From Moorena sp. SIO3I8 (lineage in GTDB: Bacteria > Cyanobacteriota > Cyanobacteriia > Cyanobacteriales > Coleofasciculaceae), in NCBI RefSeq assembly GCF_010692325.1, contig NZ_JAAHHW010000005.1, positions 152,251 to 216,250 of the forward strand: a stretch of DNA of 64,000 nt, read 5' to 3'. The translations under genes were made by a program, and so were the position numbers. This document shows positions 20,252 through 30,200 of the stretch, piece by piece; positions within the stretch are counted from its first letter, which is position 1; each line of letters opens with the position of its first letter. The notes under the pieces are model-generated. The model saw nothing but the letters and a program-made list of their open reading frames with translations, was not told the origin of the DNA and made no database searches.

Positions 20252-21886
20252 TCAATCCCACAGATTACTCACATCAAAATCAGCCCTGACTCGAACACCA
20301 AGAATTGTATCTGAAAACTCATCTCGTCCTTGCAAAGTCACACCTGCACGCACATTAGGTGAAACACGCACGTCATAGAACAATTCCCAAACATCTGGTA
20401 CTTTATTACCTTGGTCCCGGCGCAAGTCATCATTAGACAATTGCCGACCATAGCCAAGCCCTAGTCGGTCATCATCCATAAACAAATCTAAGAAGTTCAG
20501 ACCCACACTGTAGGTATCCCCGCTTTTATCTAAATCAAGATTTTCGTACCAACCATAGCGCCCAAACAGTCCCATCTTGAGGGCAGGAATATATAGTTCT
20601 CCGTTAATACCGTAAGCTTGTTCGCGGTCAGAGGACTTCGGACCAAACTCGTTATCCCCTCGGTTCAAAGAAAAAATTTCCTGGAATCCATCTTTCTGAG
20701 CATCCCGAGCCGATAGGTAAGTCCCCCGAATGATGGCTGTACCTACCCGGAAAGCTAGCTCTGAAGAAAACCCATCAAACGCAAAATCATCCAGGTCTCG
20801 GTCTGAAGAAAAGCCCGCAGCTCTTACTTCCAGGTTGTCGGTTAAATTCCAGTTGAGCAGTACCCCCGGACGAGACGCAATACCAGCTGCTGCCAGAGCA
20901 GGATTCGTCTGAAACACCGGGTTAAAGAAATGGGTCGTACTATCTTTAGCAAAGCTATTGCGGTCAAAATAAGATGTCAAATCCATTAGACCAACCACAA
21001 AGCGCAGATTAGAATAGCTAGGCACAGAAGTCGTAAAGTAAAGTTCATTGAGACTTAATCCCGTTTCCTCGGTGTCGGAAAAGCCCTCCCCAGTGGTGAG
21101 GTCAACTGTGGCACCAAACAAAGCATGGGGAGAAAGGGGATAAGTTCCTTGCAGCCGTAGTCTCGCTGATGTGTCTTCCTGATTCACCAAGGCACCTTGT
21201 ACGTTTAGGGTCGGAGCTAACGGGTTATCATCCTTAGGGTCAATCTCTGGAATTAATTGACGCTCTGGTGCTTCCTCAAAGTTGGTTTGTGCCAGCTTCT
21301 TAGGCTCAATCGATACCCAATCATCTTCACTGGGGTGGAAGTTCTTAGGGTCATATTGCTTGGATAAACCTACAGTCCTATCAAAGTCCCTCAGGCAGCT
21401 TTCGTTTGTGTAGCCACAACCAAATTCTTGTCCGCTACTAACCGAGTAGTATTGGCTGTTCGGGTTTGCTTGAAACCTAGCCCTCATCCTCGTGCATGAA
21501 TCCTTAACAGCCCAGTCCTCCTGGGCCTTTTCAGACAAATTTGTAGAGTTGAACCTGTCGAGCCGGTCTTGGTCTGTGTTGCTCCAGACGTTATTCTGTG
21601 ATGGTTTCGAGGTTTCGCTCTTAGGGCTAAGAGGTTTTTCCGAAACAATTTGATCCGGAAGACTAAGACATAGCCCCGAAAAATGAGCATAGGCTGGTTC
21701 TGTTTTCAGACTAGCAACACCTAACAAAAGTGATAGGGTGATCGGGGCTATAAAACCCCATTTGGCTAAGGGGGAAGTCGAGGCAATGGATAATAAGAAG
21801 TAACTTAGCCCAACCGAACGCTTTAAGGCGCTCATACTTGGTTGATTAGGATCAATAGCAATAGGGATTTGATTTATGTCTATCAT
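20252..21886 (-). CDS. Outer-membrane porin-like beta-barrel protein
   Basis: About 544 residues from the ATG at 21886. An N-terminal hydrophobic export signal ends near TEPAYA. A low-complexity polar region with four cysteines (about 110-190) follows. From about residue 225 the sequence alternates as in a beta-barrel (ARLRLQGTYPLSPHALFGATVDL, SELAFRVGTAIIRGTYL) and ends in VRADFDVSNLWD. It resembles cyanobacterial OprB-like or cellulose-associated porins. There is no SLH domain, unlike the main cyanobacterial iron-stress porins. It is probably co-transcribed with the BcsC-like TPR gene downstream. Confidence 0.7.
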   Translation of the reverse strand: MIDINQIPIAIDPNQPSMSALKRSVGLSYFLLSIASTSPLAKWGFIAPITLSLLLGVASLKTEPAYAHFSGLCLSLPDQIVSEKPLSPKSETSKPSQNNVWSNTDQDRLDRFNSTNLSEKAQEDWAVKDSCTRMRARFQANPNSQYYSVSSGQEFGCGYTNESCLRDFDRTVGLSKQYDPKNFHPSEDDWVSIEPKKLAQTNFEEAPERQLIPEIDPKDDNPLAPTLNVQGALVNQEDTSARLRLQGTYPLSPHALFGATVDLTTGEGFSDTEETGLSLNELYFTTSVPSYSNLRFVVGLMDLTSYFDRNSFAKDSTTHFFNPVFQTNPALAAAGIASRPGVLLNWNLTDNLEVRAAGFSSDRDLDDFAFDGFSSELAFRVGTAIIRGTYLSARDAQKDGFQEIFSLNRGDNEFGPKSSDREQAYGINGELYIPALKMGLFGRYGWYENLDLDKSGDTYSVGLNFLDLFMDDDRLGLGYGRQLSNDDLRRDQGNKVPDVWELFYDVRVSPNVRAGVTLQGRDEFSDTILGVRVRADFDVSNLWD

Positions 21887-22341
21887 GAGCACCACAATCA
21901 ATTAAATATAACTGTGCTTAGTTCACATTTATAGGGAATAAACGTTGTTTTACCAGCAGATAAAATATTATCCGTTTTTTTTTCGGTATAGATAATTATG
22001 TAGGTTATATAATTACGAATCTTGATTACTTTGTTCAAAGTATTAGGGTGAATTTTATATCACAAGGTTTGGTAATTAATCCATGTTATTATACCAATGC
22101 TAATAGACTTGATATCACTCTCAAATTCATACAACAAAAAAAATAAATAATTGCTTATTAGGAGATAGTTAACGCCCAATTATTCATCATCTAAATAATA
22201 GATATGGTTGAAATAGCCGCCTGAAACCATAACATAAAAAAATTAAATCAATAAATAAAAATTAACCAGAGTAAACCTTAATCAGTTTTATTTGATTAAA
22301 ATAAAATTTAACCTGTTAAAATTTTATTTAATGACATTTTT
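21887..22341. promoter_or_regulatory. AT-rich divergent promoter region
   Basis: This gap of about 450 bases between divergently transcribed genes is strongly AT-rich, especially 22040-22340. It must hold both promoters, but no convincing -35/-10 pair or operator palindrome was resolved. No gene was found. Confidence 0.4.
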
Positions 22342-23163
22342 ATGCAAGTATCGGCTATGCACAAAACCTTTATTTTTATTTGGGCAAAAAAAATAGTCAA
22401 ACAAAATCTGACCCATTTGTTGAAAAGGGTATTTAGCATCTTTATACTCTTACTATTAAGTACTGGATGCACCCAGATTCCATTACCAGGACGGCAATTA
22501 ACTAATCGATTACTCCGTCAACCTCCCGAAGCAATTTTTCAGCTTACGGTGACCAAATCAGACCGTCCAGGGATCTACACCGTAGCAGGAACCACAAATC
22601 TTCCGGAGGAAATTCCGATCACGGTAGCAGCGATTCGCTATTTGCACCCTAATCAACAGCTCTCTTTCAACAGAGACGCAAATTTTATCTATTCAATTCT
22701 GGCTTATCAAAATGTCGATGTAAAGAAGGGAAGATGGCAGACCGACTTGAAACTATGGCAAATTGCACCAGACGGTCAGTTTCAAGAAGTCTGGCAAATG
22801 GATCAGTCCAAACTTGGGTTATCACTAAAACCAGCAGAGGAAGTAACCTTCCTAGCCACCCTCACCCCCAAAGAGTCCCTCTGGGAACTAGAAGAGGAGT
22901 TAAAGAAGCAGCGAATAACCCTAGCAAGCAGCCTGATCAACAATACATCTGATGGTCAACGGTATGTCCAGGCACGTCAAGTTCTGTCCGTTGCCTTACC
23001 CACCGGTCAGACGAAACCACCTGAACCTAGACCTGAGGATATTAATGATGGCTGGGGCAAGCGGTATCTGCTGCTACCAGAACCACCGATTATTTATAAG
23101 CTTGAGAAGCCTAATCAACGTCGAATCGATGCTCCCCTTTCAACTCCTGAGTTTTTACAATGA
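22342..23163 (+). CDS. Uncharacterised lipoprotein
   Basis: The 273-residue protein has a basic N-terminus, a hydrophobic helix and the lipobox STGC near residue 42, so it is likely anchored to a membrane by lipid. The body has beta-rich segments (YTVAGTTNLPEEIPITVAAIRYL) and a proline-rich C-terminus. I do not recognise a named family. A cyanobacteria-specific envelope protein is the safest description. It is isolated, followed by a dispersed palindrome. Confidence 0.65.
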   Translation: MQVSAMHKTFIFIWAKKIVKQNLTHLLKRVFSIFILLLLSTGCTQIPLPGRQLTNRLLRQPPEAIFQLTVTKSDRPGIYTVAGTTNLPEEIPITVAAIRYLHPNQQLSFNRDANFIYSILAYQNVDVKKGRWQTDLKLWQIAPDGQFQEVWQMDQSKLGLSLKPAEEVTFLATLTPKESLWELEEELKKQRITLASSLINNTSDGQRYVQARQVLSVALPTGQTKPPEPRPEDINDGWGKRYLLLPEPPIIYKLEKPNQRRIDAPLSTPEFLQ

Positions 23164-23186
23164 TCTCTGGTTTAAGGAGTGATGGA

Positions 23187-23216
23187 GTAGGGTGGGCAAT
23201 GTTTTGCCCACCCTAC
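23187..23216. repeat. 13-bp palindrome with GTAGGGTGGGCAA arms
   Basis: Arms 23187-23199 and 23204-23216 are perfect inverted repeats with a TGTT loop. GTGGGCA.TGCCCAC palindromes of this kind are dispersed in cyanobacterial spacers. It has no T-run, but lying shortly after a stop codon it could act in 3'-end formation. GGAGTGATGGAGTGATGG repeats follow. Confidence 0.7.
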
Positions 23217-23374
23217 CCATGGAGTCTGTGCGTAAGTCCTGATCTAGTTTAAGGAGTGATGGAGGGATGGAGTGATGGAGTGATCACTCCATCCCTCCGT
23301 TCTTGTGCTTAGACAAAAAATAGTGTGGAAAGGGAATTTTCCTGACCCGTTCATCCCCTCAACTGTTCATTCCC

Positions 23375-23683
23375 TCACCCCTTGAGAGTAGTGATACTAA
23401 TATCCCCCATCACAACACACTGGCAAGCTAGACGTGCATGAGGATTGTCTGGAGCTAACACATCAAGCAAATCCTGCTCATCAGCTGTGATAGGTGACAG
23501 GTTTTCAATCCCTCTAACTACCTCGATTAGACAGGTTCCACAGGATGCTTCCCGACAACCAAAAAGTAGAGAAATGGGATGCTCATCGCAGATGTCAGCT
23601 AGGTTTTGGTTAGGTTCAACCTCAAGGGTTTTTTGATCATCCTCAACGTGAATACTCACCATAGCAACAATTTGGTCTTTCAT
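23375..23683 (-). CDS. Plant-type 2Fe-2S ferredoxin
   Basis: The 102-residue protein has the 2Fe-2S ligand pattern GCREASCGTC with a fourth cysteine in ACQC. It is a one-electron carrier. It is the last gene of the minus-strand lipid/polyketide cluster, 40 bases after the diiron oxygenase gene. The natural inference is that it supplies electrons to that oxygenase. The acidic N-terminal region (VEDDQKTLEVEPNQ) is normal for the family. Confidence 0.92.
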   Translation of the reverse strand: MKDQIVAMVSIHVEDDQKTLEVEPNQNLADICDEHPISLLFGCREASCGTCLIEVVRGIENLSPITADEQDLLDVLAPDNPHARLACQCVVMGDISITTLKG

Positions 23684-23722
23684 GTATAAAATTACTGGAG
23701 CAGGAGCTGGCAGAAGTTTGAC

Positions 23723-24949
23723 CTAACGCTTAACGGATCTCGAGAACTTCTTAAACTCTCGAATGTTATTTGCGACAGCTTTTTCAACTGAACCGGATGA
23801 AGCCATCAGACGCATCTCGCGATTAACAGGTGACAGATAGTCTAGACCTTCAAGAAACTTGCGGATATCCGATAGAAGACGCTGGTGATATCTTGCTGCC
23901 ACATGTAAGCCTTCATGTTCCTGACAGAAACACTTCTCCATCATCAGTAGTGCTTCTTGCTTAGACATACCAAATAGAGGTGTTTGCAAGAGCTTATACA
24001 CCATAGGCATAAGATTTCCAGCAAAGGTACCAGGGAGTGTAGTAGATAGCCCATTAAACACATCGGTTTGTAAGCTGTGGATCGTTTGGTTACCAATGTA
24101 CTTCTCCCAGGCGTTTGGCTCAGGGAAATCCTTATAGATTTCGTGAGACATTAACTGAGACGTTGCGGTGTGGAAACTTTCATCAAGTAGATGATAGCGA
24201 GAAACTGCTGTGGGAGCGGGAATAAACTCACCATTTTTCTCTAATCTCTTATATACCTGGGAAAGCGTAGATTCCCGACTTTTGAGATTTAAATTCCCGA
24301 TGCCACGGGCAACATAGTACTGGCTCGCTAGAAAAGGAGAATTACTGAGACTAATGTTGTACACATGGCTTCCAAAACCAGAGCCTGCACGTCCACCCAT
24401 CCCTTTGAAGGGGGCTAATGTTTTATCCATTTCCTGAGGTTTGGTTGACCTAGGACAATGAAAAAGTGTTTTGCCCATTAGGGCTAACTCTGTCTTAATA
24501 GCAATGGTGTGAAAGGCACGAATATGGTAGCGTTCTTGATTAGTTTCAAGGTCTAGCGCATGACAGAGAACTTCGTAATCATCAAAGGGAAAGAAGGCAT
24601 TTGCTGTCACTTCATTGAATAAGATTGTATTAGTTTCAGTAGCAGCAATGAAATAGTAATCCAAAGCCCAATAGATATGGTTGAGAGCTTTTTGTTGGGA
24701 GGGTGAAGCCGCTTCATAAAGGGGGGTACCGTACAGCAGTGAAAGCTCAGGTTCACCCCAGTAATAATTGCTATTGCTGCTATAGTCGAAGTTTTTAGAC
24801 AACTGGTCTATCTTTTCGGTGTAATCCGACTCAGTGTTACGCCGATAATTCACATCCATCAGCTTAAGATTCTTCCGACCATGGACAACTTTTTCTGATG
24901 GAGTTGAAAATTGACTTCCTTTCTCTGGTGCTTTATGGGTTTTTAGCAT
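23723..24949 (-). CDS. AurF-like diiron oxygenase
   Basis: About 408 residues. The pattern of a ferritin-like diiron enzyme is visible: Glu106 or Glu114 in the first helix, ExxH at Glu140-His143 (numbering from the first of two adjacent ATGs), HxxxExxH at His254-Glu258-His261, and a further ExxH-like EHEGLH near the C-terminus. HxxxExxH with an extra histidine ligand is the hallmark of p-aminobenzoate N-oxygenase AurF and CmlI. These oxidise amines on carrier-bound or free substrates; a C-H oxidation or desaturation is equally possible. AAGGAG upstream favours the second ATG, used here. Its neighbours, a ferredoxin and a PfaD, suggest tailoring of a fatty or polyketide chain. Confidence 0.75.
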   Translation of the reverse strand: MLKTHKAPEKGSQFSTPSEKVVHGRKNLKLMDVNYRRNTESDYTEKIDQLSKNFDYSSNSNYYWGEPELSLLYGTPLYEAASPSQQKALNHIYWALDYYFIAATETNTILFNEVTANAFFPFDDYEVLCHALDLETNQERYHIRAFHTIAIKTELALMGKTLFHCPRSTKPQEMDKTLAPFKGMGGRAGSGFGSHVYNISLSNSPFLASQYYVARGIGNLNLKSRESTLSQVYKRLEKNGEFIPAPTAVSRYHLLDESFHTATSQLMSHEIYKDFPEPNAWEKYIGNQTIHSLQTDVFNGLSTTLPGTFAGNLMPMVYKLLQTPLFGMSKQEALLMMEKCFCQEHEGLHVAARYHQRLLSDIRKFLEGLDYLSPVNREMRLMASSGSVEKAVANNIREFKKFSRSVKR

Positions 24950-25074
24950 CATATTCTCCTTAGGAAAAAATTTAATTAATCTATCTACCTAATCTACGTA
25001 ATCTATAAGTTAGATGGTGTAGGGGACTGTGCGGTAGTGTTCATAGTCAACTTGTTTTTGGTAATGGGTAATCG

Positions 25075-25156
25075 TTCAAGAGTAATTACAATTACCAATT
25101 ACCAATTACCAATTACCAATTACCAATTACCAATTACCAATTACCAATTACCAATC
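25075..25156. repeat. CAATTAC heptanucleotide array
   Basis: About eleven tandem copies of the 7-base unit AATTACC stand between the PfaD and diiron oxygenase genes, inside what is otherwise a co-directional cluster. No gene was found. Confidence 0.85.
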
Positions 25157-25187
25157 TTGACAATATCAATAATTAAACATTCACAAT

Positions 25188-26882
25188 TTAGGAAAGAGGA
25201 ACTGGGCGATACTGACTGTAGTAATCTGGCATTTGGAGTCCTTGAATTTTTAAACTTTGTATTCGGTGTAAAAATGCAGCCCCATTCATGATGTGGTGAG
25301 CCACATCAACCACACTGCGATTATTTGGAGCAGCGAGGTAAGACCCTTGCACCCAGTTATTAAAGCTGCCCATTGCAGGTCCGCACCAAATCTGATAATC
25401 GATTTCTCTGCCTTTCTCCCCTGACTTCGACCAACGAGATGACAATCCTAGGTACCAGCGGAAAATCAGAGCCATTTTGACCTTAGGATTATTAGCAGCT
25501 TGTTTTATTTTATCAGGATTTCGTTGGGATATATAAGCTATTGTATCTTCCCAGATAGCTTCGATTTTTCTCTTGAAAATTTGTTTTTCCAGTTTTTCTC
25601 TTTCCTGAATAGGAATAGCTTCAATCGAGTCATAGCTTCTATATAACTCAAAGAGTTTCTGCGCCCGTAGGGGGAAGAGGGTACCTTTTTTGAGAACCTG
25701 AAGTTTTACCCCCATTTCAAACATATCTGCTGCTGGAGCCATGGTGACATCAGTCATATCAGCTTTAGCCAACACTTCCTTAGTATGTTGAGAAGTTCCA
25801 GCTTCAAGGCAAGACTGATTAATAGAGCCAGTCATAACATAAGCCGCACCCATCATGAAAGCAGCTAAGGCTGATTGTGGCGTACCAATACCACCAGCAG
25901 CTCCAACTCGAATCGGGTTTTCATAACCATATTTTTCCTGAATTTCATCCCTCAAGTCCAAGATAGAAGGTAACAGACAAACCAAAGACCGATTATCCGT
26001 ATGACCACCTGAATCAGCTTCTACGGTAATATCGTCTGCCATGGGAACTTTTTCTGCCAAAGTTGCCTGTAGCTCACTGATTAATCCTTGCTCAACGAGT
26101 TGTTTAAGGATTTGTGTTGGAGCAGGCTGGATAAATTTCGCAGCAACTTCTCTTCTGGAGATTTTAGCAATAACTTTGTTTTTGATTTCGATTTGATTAG
26201 CTGTATTGAGTCCTAATCCAGCAGCTCGATAATAAACAATGTTGGGAGTTAAATCTAGAAATGCAGACGCTTCTACAGTTTTAACACCATAATTGAGAAA
26301 TAGATCAACAGCATGGCGTTCAATCGCAGGTTCACTGGGACTATGAATTAAATTAAAGGCGTAGGGACCTTGGGGTAAGGCTTGTTGAATACGTTTAATA
26401 GCTGCTTCCAGGCGGGAAGGACTTAATCCCCCAGCACCAAATGAACTCAAAATTTTCTCTTTGCCGAGAGCAATGACCATGTCTTCAGATGCAATTCCAC
26501 CAGCCATCGCTCCAGTGACATAGGCAGATTTAACCCCATGAAAGGATAAAAAACTGGGATCGCCTAATTGTTGAATTTGTATTGGTGGAACTGCCATCAG
26601 CAGTTCTACTTGAGAGCTGTTGCCATTTTCGGAAGGATACCAGTAGCCTTCTTGGGTTACGCCAATCTGTCCTTGGGATCTAACGATATAGCAGGACTTT
26701 TCTAAATCTAGCAGTTTGGCCTTAATTCCTCGATCATCAAATGCTATCCCATCCAAAGACCCTTTCCAACCTTGATTTTGACCATAAAAACAATTTAAAA
26801 ATCCGATTTGATTATTTTTATTATTCTTTTTGCTTAGAGGTGTATCTAAAGCAGTCATTGGCTTAGAGCTAGTTTTAGTCAT
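25188..26882 (-). CDS. pfaD: PfaD-type enoyl reductase (FMN TIM-barrel)
   Basis: The 564-residue protein matches the PfaD family, the stand-alone enoyl reductase of polyunsaturated fatty acid and heterocyst-glycolipid-type synthases. Visible features are GGLSPSRLEAAIKRIQQALP, the EASAFLDLTPNIVYYR segment, EADSGGHTDNR and the FMN-phosphate region GAAGGIGTPQSALAAFMMGA. The C-terminal part (WCGPAMGSFNNWVQGSYL) is also typical. It would reduce double bonds on the chain made by the KS-CLF-AT and KR-DH proteins upstream. It lies 85 bases after the short exported gene and belongs to the same run of minus-strand genes. Confidence 0.93.
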   Translation of the reverse strand: MTKTSSKPMTALDTPLSKKNNKNNQIGFLNCFYGQNQGWKGSLDGIAFDDRGIKAKLLDLEKSCYIVRSQGQIGVTQEGYWYPSENGNSSQVELLMAVPPIQIQQLGDPSFLSFHGVKSAYVTGAMAGGIASEDMVIALGKEKILSSFGAGGLSPSRLEAAIKRIQQALPQGPYAFNLIHSPSEPAIERHAVDLFLNYGVKTVEASAFLDLTPNIVYYRAAGLGLNTANQIEIKNKVIAKISRREVAAKFIQPAPTQILKQLVEQGLISELQATLAEKVPMADDITVEADSGGHTDNRSLVCLLPSILDLRDEIQEKYGYENPIRVGAAGGIGTPQSALAAFMMGAAYVMTGSINQSCLEAGTSQHTKEVLAKADMTDVTMAPAADMFEMGVKLQVLKKGTLFPLRAQKLFELYRSYDSIEAIPIQEREKLEKQIFKRKIEAIWEDTIAYISQRNPDKIKQAANNPKVKMALIFRWYLGLSSRWSKSGEKGREIDYQIWCGPAMGSFNNWVQGSYLAAPNNRSVVDVAHHIMNGAAFLHRIQSLKIQGLQMPDYYSQYRPVPLS

Positions 26883-26967
26883 TATAATAAAGCTGATTTT
26901 GTAAAATTAATTATTAGAGTTACATGACCGTTACATGTCAAAACTAGGGAAAGTGCCAGTATAAACC

Positions 26968-27252
26968 TTACTGACCCTGGCGAAGGGTATTGGTGAGACG
27001 CACGTTGGTGCCGCTGTAACCTGTAAAATTAACTGAGTCCACAGCTTGATTGGTAACTGCAATCTGTTCTGCCAATTCTGGCGAAAAACCCGCTGCCCGC
27101 ACTAGGGTGCGGGTAAATTCGTAATGAACGGTACTGTGTGCTTGGAGTCCATTTCCGTAGAACTCGTTGTAGGCTTTTGTAGGTAACACCCAGCACAGAA
27201 TTAGCACGATGGTAGATACCCAAGTCAATAAAAATAGTGTTTTGCGCTTCAT
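26968..27252 (-). CDS. Short exported protein, probably a truncated remnant
   Basis: From the ATG at 27252 it is 94 residues: a signal peptide (LFLLTWVSTIVLILCWVLPTKA) and then about 70 residues with HYEFTRTLVRAAGFSPELAEQIA. This resembles the N-terminal part of longer exported proteins of unknown function. After the TAA the same frame continues with GLYWHFP and then a second stop, so the gene probably once continued. It begins 17 bases after the KS-CLF-AT gene. Function is unknown; the histidine could be a metal ligand in the full-length family. Confidence 0.55.
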   Translation of the reverse strand: MKRKTLFLLTWVSTIVLILCWVLPTKAYNEFYGNGLQAHSTVHYEFTRTLVRAAGFSPELAEQIAVTNQAVDSVNFTGYSGTNVRLTNTLRQGQ

Positions 27253-27269
27253 ATTTGGTTGATACACAA

Positions 27270-30200
27270 TTATGAGTCAGAATCAAGCAACTGCTTGGAA
27301 AACGTTACTTGGTGCTGAATAATGTCGCCAATTTGCTTCAAGGATTCTTGTTGATTCCTTAAAAAAGCAGCATGGTTTTTGGTGATGTGAGATGTATTAT
27401 AACTCAGGTTTTCATACTGATTTTTCTGTAATTCGCTGAAGTTTACTCCCAGCATCAAATTGTTACTTTTTTGGGCTAATTCTAGACTGTAATTATTTTC
27501 CAGTTGAATTTTAATAGGCTGGTCATCGTTTAATTTTTCGGTGCTTGTAACACTGTGCTCAAAAGCACGGTTAGCACTATTTTCATGGTTTAGGACAGTA
27601 CTGTGAACGTTTGATAAAGTTACGGGTTCAGATGCTTCAAAATTGGGCAAAGTCTGTGGCTGTTCCCAAGTCTTATGAATTAGGACGTTTGATGATAGAG
27701 CTTCGACTATTTCCTGGTTAGTATTGCTCAAAATGGTGGACTTAATCCGGCTCCCACCCAAGGTTATGGTTTTAAACATTGAGCGCCGCTGACCAGCATT
27801 TTCTGGTTCCTGAGTATACAGCGCAGACAAATCTAGAGAGACTTGATGACTAACTAGCTTTGCCAAGGCTTTGACAATAGAGGTATGGTCGTTTGAACCT
27901 CTTTTATTGAGGGAAACTGTGACATGTTCCTTATCCTTGAGGTTTTCACCAATCCATCTAGAACAAGTACTGCCAGCGCCTACCTCCACAAAGATTTTGG
28001 CTCCATTGTCGTAGACTTGCTTAATTAGCCGAGGAAAATCGAGGGGCTGACAAAGACCCTTGGCGATAGCGTGACCAATGGCATGGCTCTCAAGGGTAAT
28101 GGGTTTGTACTCGGCTGCGGAATAAAAAATAGTCTCTGGTTGGCTGCCGATAGGTAAACTGGTCAGTCTAGCAAGTTCATGGTATTCAGAAGCCATGGCG
28201 TCACAATGAAGTACATCATCGGCAGGAGGACGGAAGGCATCGCATTTGAGAGTGTCAATCAGCCTCCGACAAGCTTGAGGATCACCAGCAATTACCACTT
28301 CTTTTGGCGTATTGATATGAGTAAGATAGACGCGATTCTCATGTTTGAGATATTCCACAACTTGAAATACCGGAGTGATCAGAACATACGTACTCCAAAT
28401 TTGTTTGTGCTGATCATCATTGCCTTGGGGTAATCCCCAATACTCACGAACTGCGTTTTTAGGACCAGACAGTCTTCTGCGAAATATCTCAGAGGAGCTT
28501 AAGCCATCAATAGCTTGATCATAGTTACTCCAGACCGACTGACCAATCATCATACTAAGTTCCCCTAGGCTGTACCCAAAGGTAGATTGAGCCTGAACTT
28601 GGAAATAATCCCTCATGATTATGGTCAAGAGTCTAACAAAGCCCATTCCAGAGATGAGCATGCTATGGGAATCATCTAACAGTTGCTTTTCAAGGACTTC
28701 CAGTTGCTTTCTGGATAGGGAATTTAAGCTCCTTGGATAAAAAAGTCTTTCCCTGAGCATCGCAGCCATACTGGCGATATGTTTATCTGCCTCCTCGTAG
28801 ACTTTGGGAAACAGTCGAAAAATATTCTGACCTAGTCCGATATAGGAATTGAAAGCACCGGGATAAACAAATGCAACGGTACCCCGTTTAGCCAGTGGTT
28901 TAGCTGTAAAATAGCTTCCCATAGGCGTTTGCCAGTCTTTACCTGTATCAAAAGCTTTGGGAATCCCTTTAATTGCACGCTGGATCTCTCGTTTTAATTC
29001 ATCGTTATTGTGTCCGAGAATTGCCAGGGTATAAGCGGCCTGAGAACGTTTTTGAAACGTGGCAAAGGTTTGGCGAGCAGCAGTAGATAGAGAAACACTA
29101 TTTTCGATAGTTTGTTGTAAATTATGGAGCTGCTCGAGTAACTCTGATTGACCATCAGCAGCCATGGGAAACAGATAAAACGGTGTTTGCTCCAAATAGT
29201 TGCTGTTGCGATCGCACTGACTCTGTTCCTCTGACAAAATTATATGGGAATAAGTCCCATCCATTCCCATACCGTTAATTGCTGCTACTCGTTTGGGGCT
29301 CTCTGGCGCTAAAAACCAAGGTCTTGATGCACTTGCCACATAAAATGGACTACCTTGCCAAACCTCGGGCATTTTAGGACCAGTCCATTGAGGTGTTCCT
29401 GGAATATATCGGTGATAGAGACAGAGTGCCGTTTTGATTAAGCTAGCAATTCCTGAAGCAGCATAGGTATGACCAATATTTGCCTTGACACTACCCATGG
29501 CACAACTTAAATCAGCCTTAGCAGTTTGATAGGCTTGGGTTAATCCGCGAATCTCTGCCTGATCCTCCTGAGCTACTCCACTACCAAACACCTCTAAATA
29601 GCCAATATCCCCAGGTGTGATGTCTGCTTGAGTATGAGCCTGTTGACACGCTTGTATGACAGCTTCAGCCAGAGGCGGTTGAGGGAAAGGATTGACCTGG
29701 TCTGATGGGTCACGGCCTTGTACCAAACTCATGGCATCAATGACTGCATAAATACGGTCTTGCTCCTGCTTGGCTGTATCAAGACGCTTTAAAACCACAG
29801 CACCAGCCCCTTCACCAACCATCCAGCCATTAGTGTTTTGGTCGTAACTGAGGGTATTGACTCCTGTGTTGACCTTTGCCAATTGGTTTCGCAACAAAAC
29901 ATTTTCCACACTGCCAGCTAGGTCAACAGCACCCACAACAACCGCATCTACCTCCCCAGCAGCGAGTAATAGTTGTGCCGTTTCTAGAGCTTTGAAGGTG
30001 GAATTTTCCCCAGCACCGAGGGTGAAGGAAAGCCCGTTGAAATCCCACAGAGCAGAAATACGACTGGCTGTGATCACACCGAGGTAACCGAGATAGTCAC
30101 TGGTTTTTGCCTGGTGGTGGATGCTATCTTTAACAATGCTTTCTAAGGTATCGATAGCTTCGGAGGCTGAGGATTGATTCGTCTCAACAAAACCTTCTTT

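Noticed and set aside
27029..27286. Alternative 85-codon ORF overlapping the short exported protein
   Set aside because: The overlapping frame has a signal peptide and family-like sequence; this one has neither.
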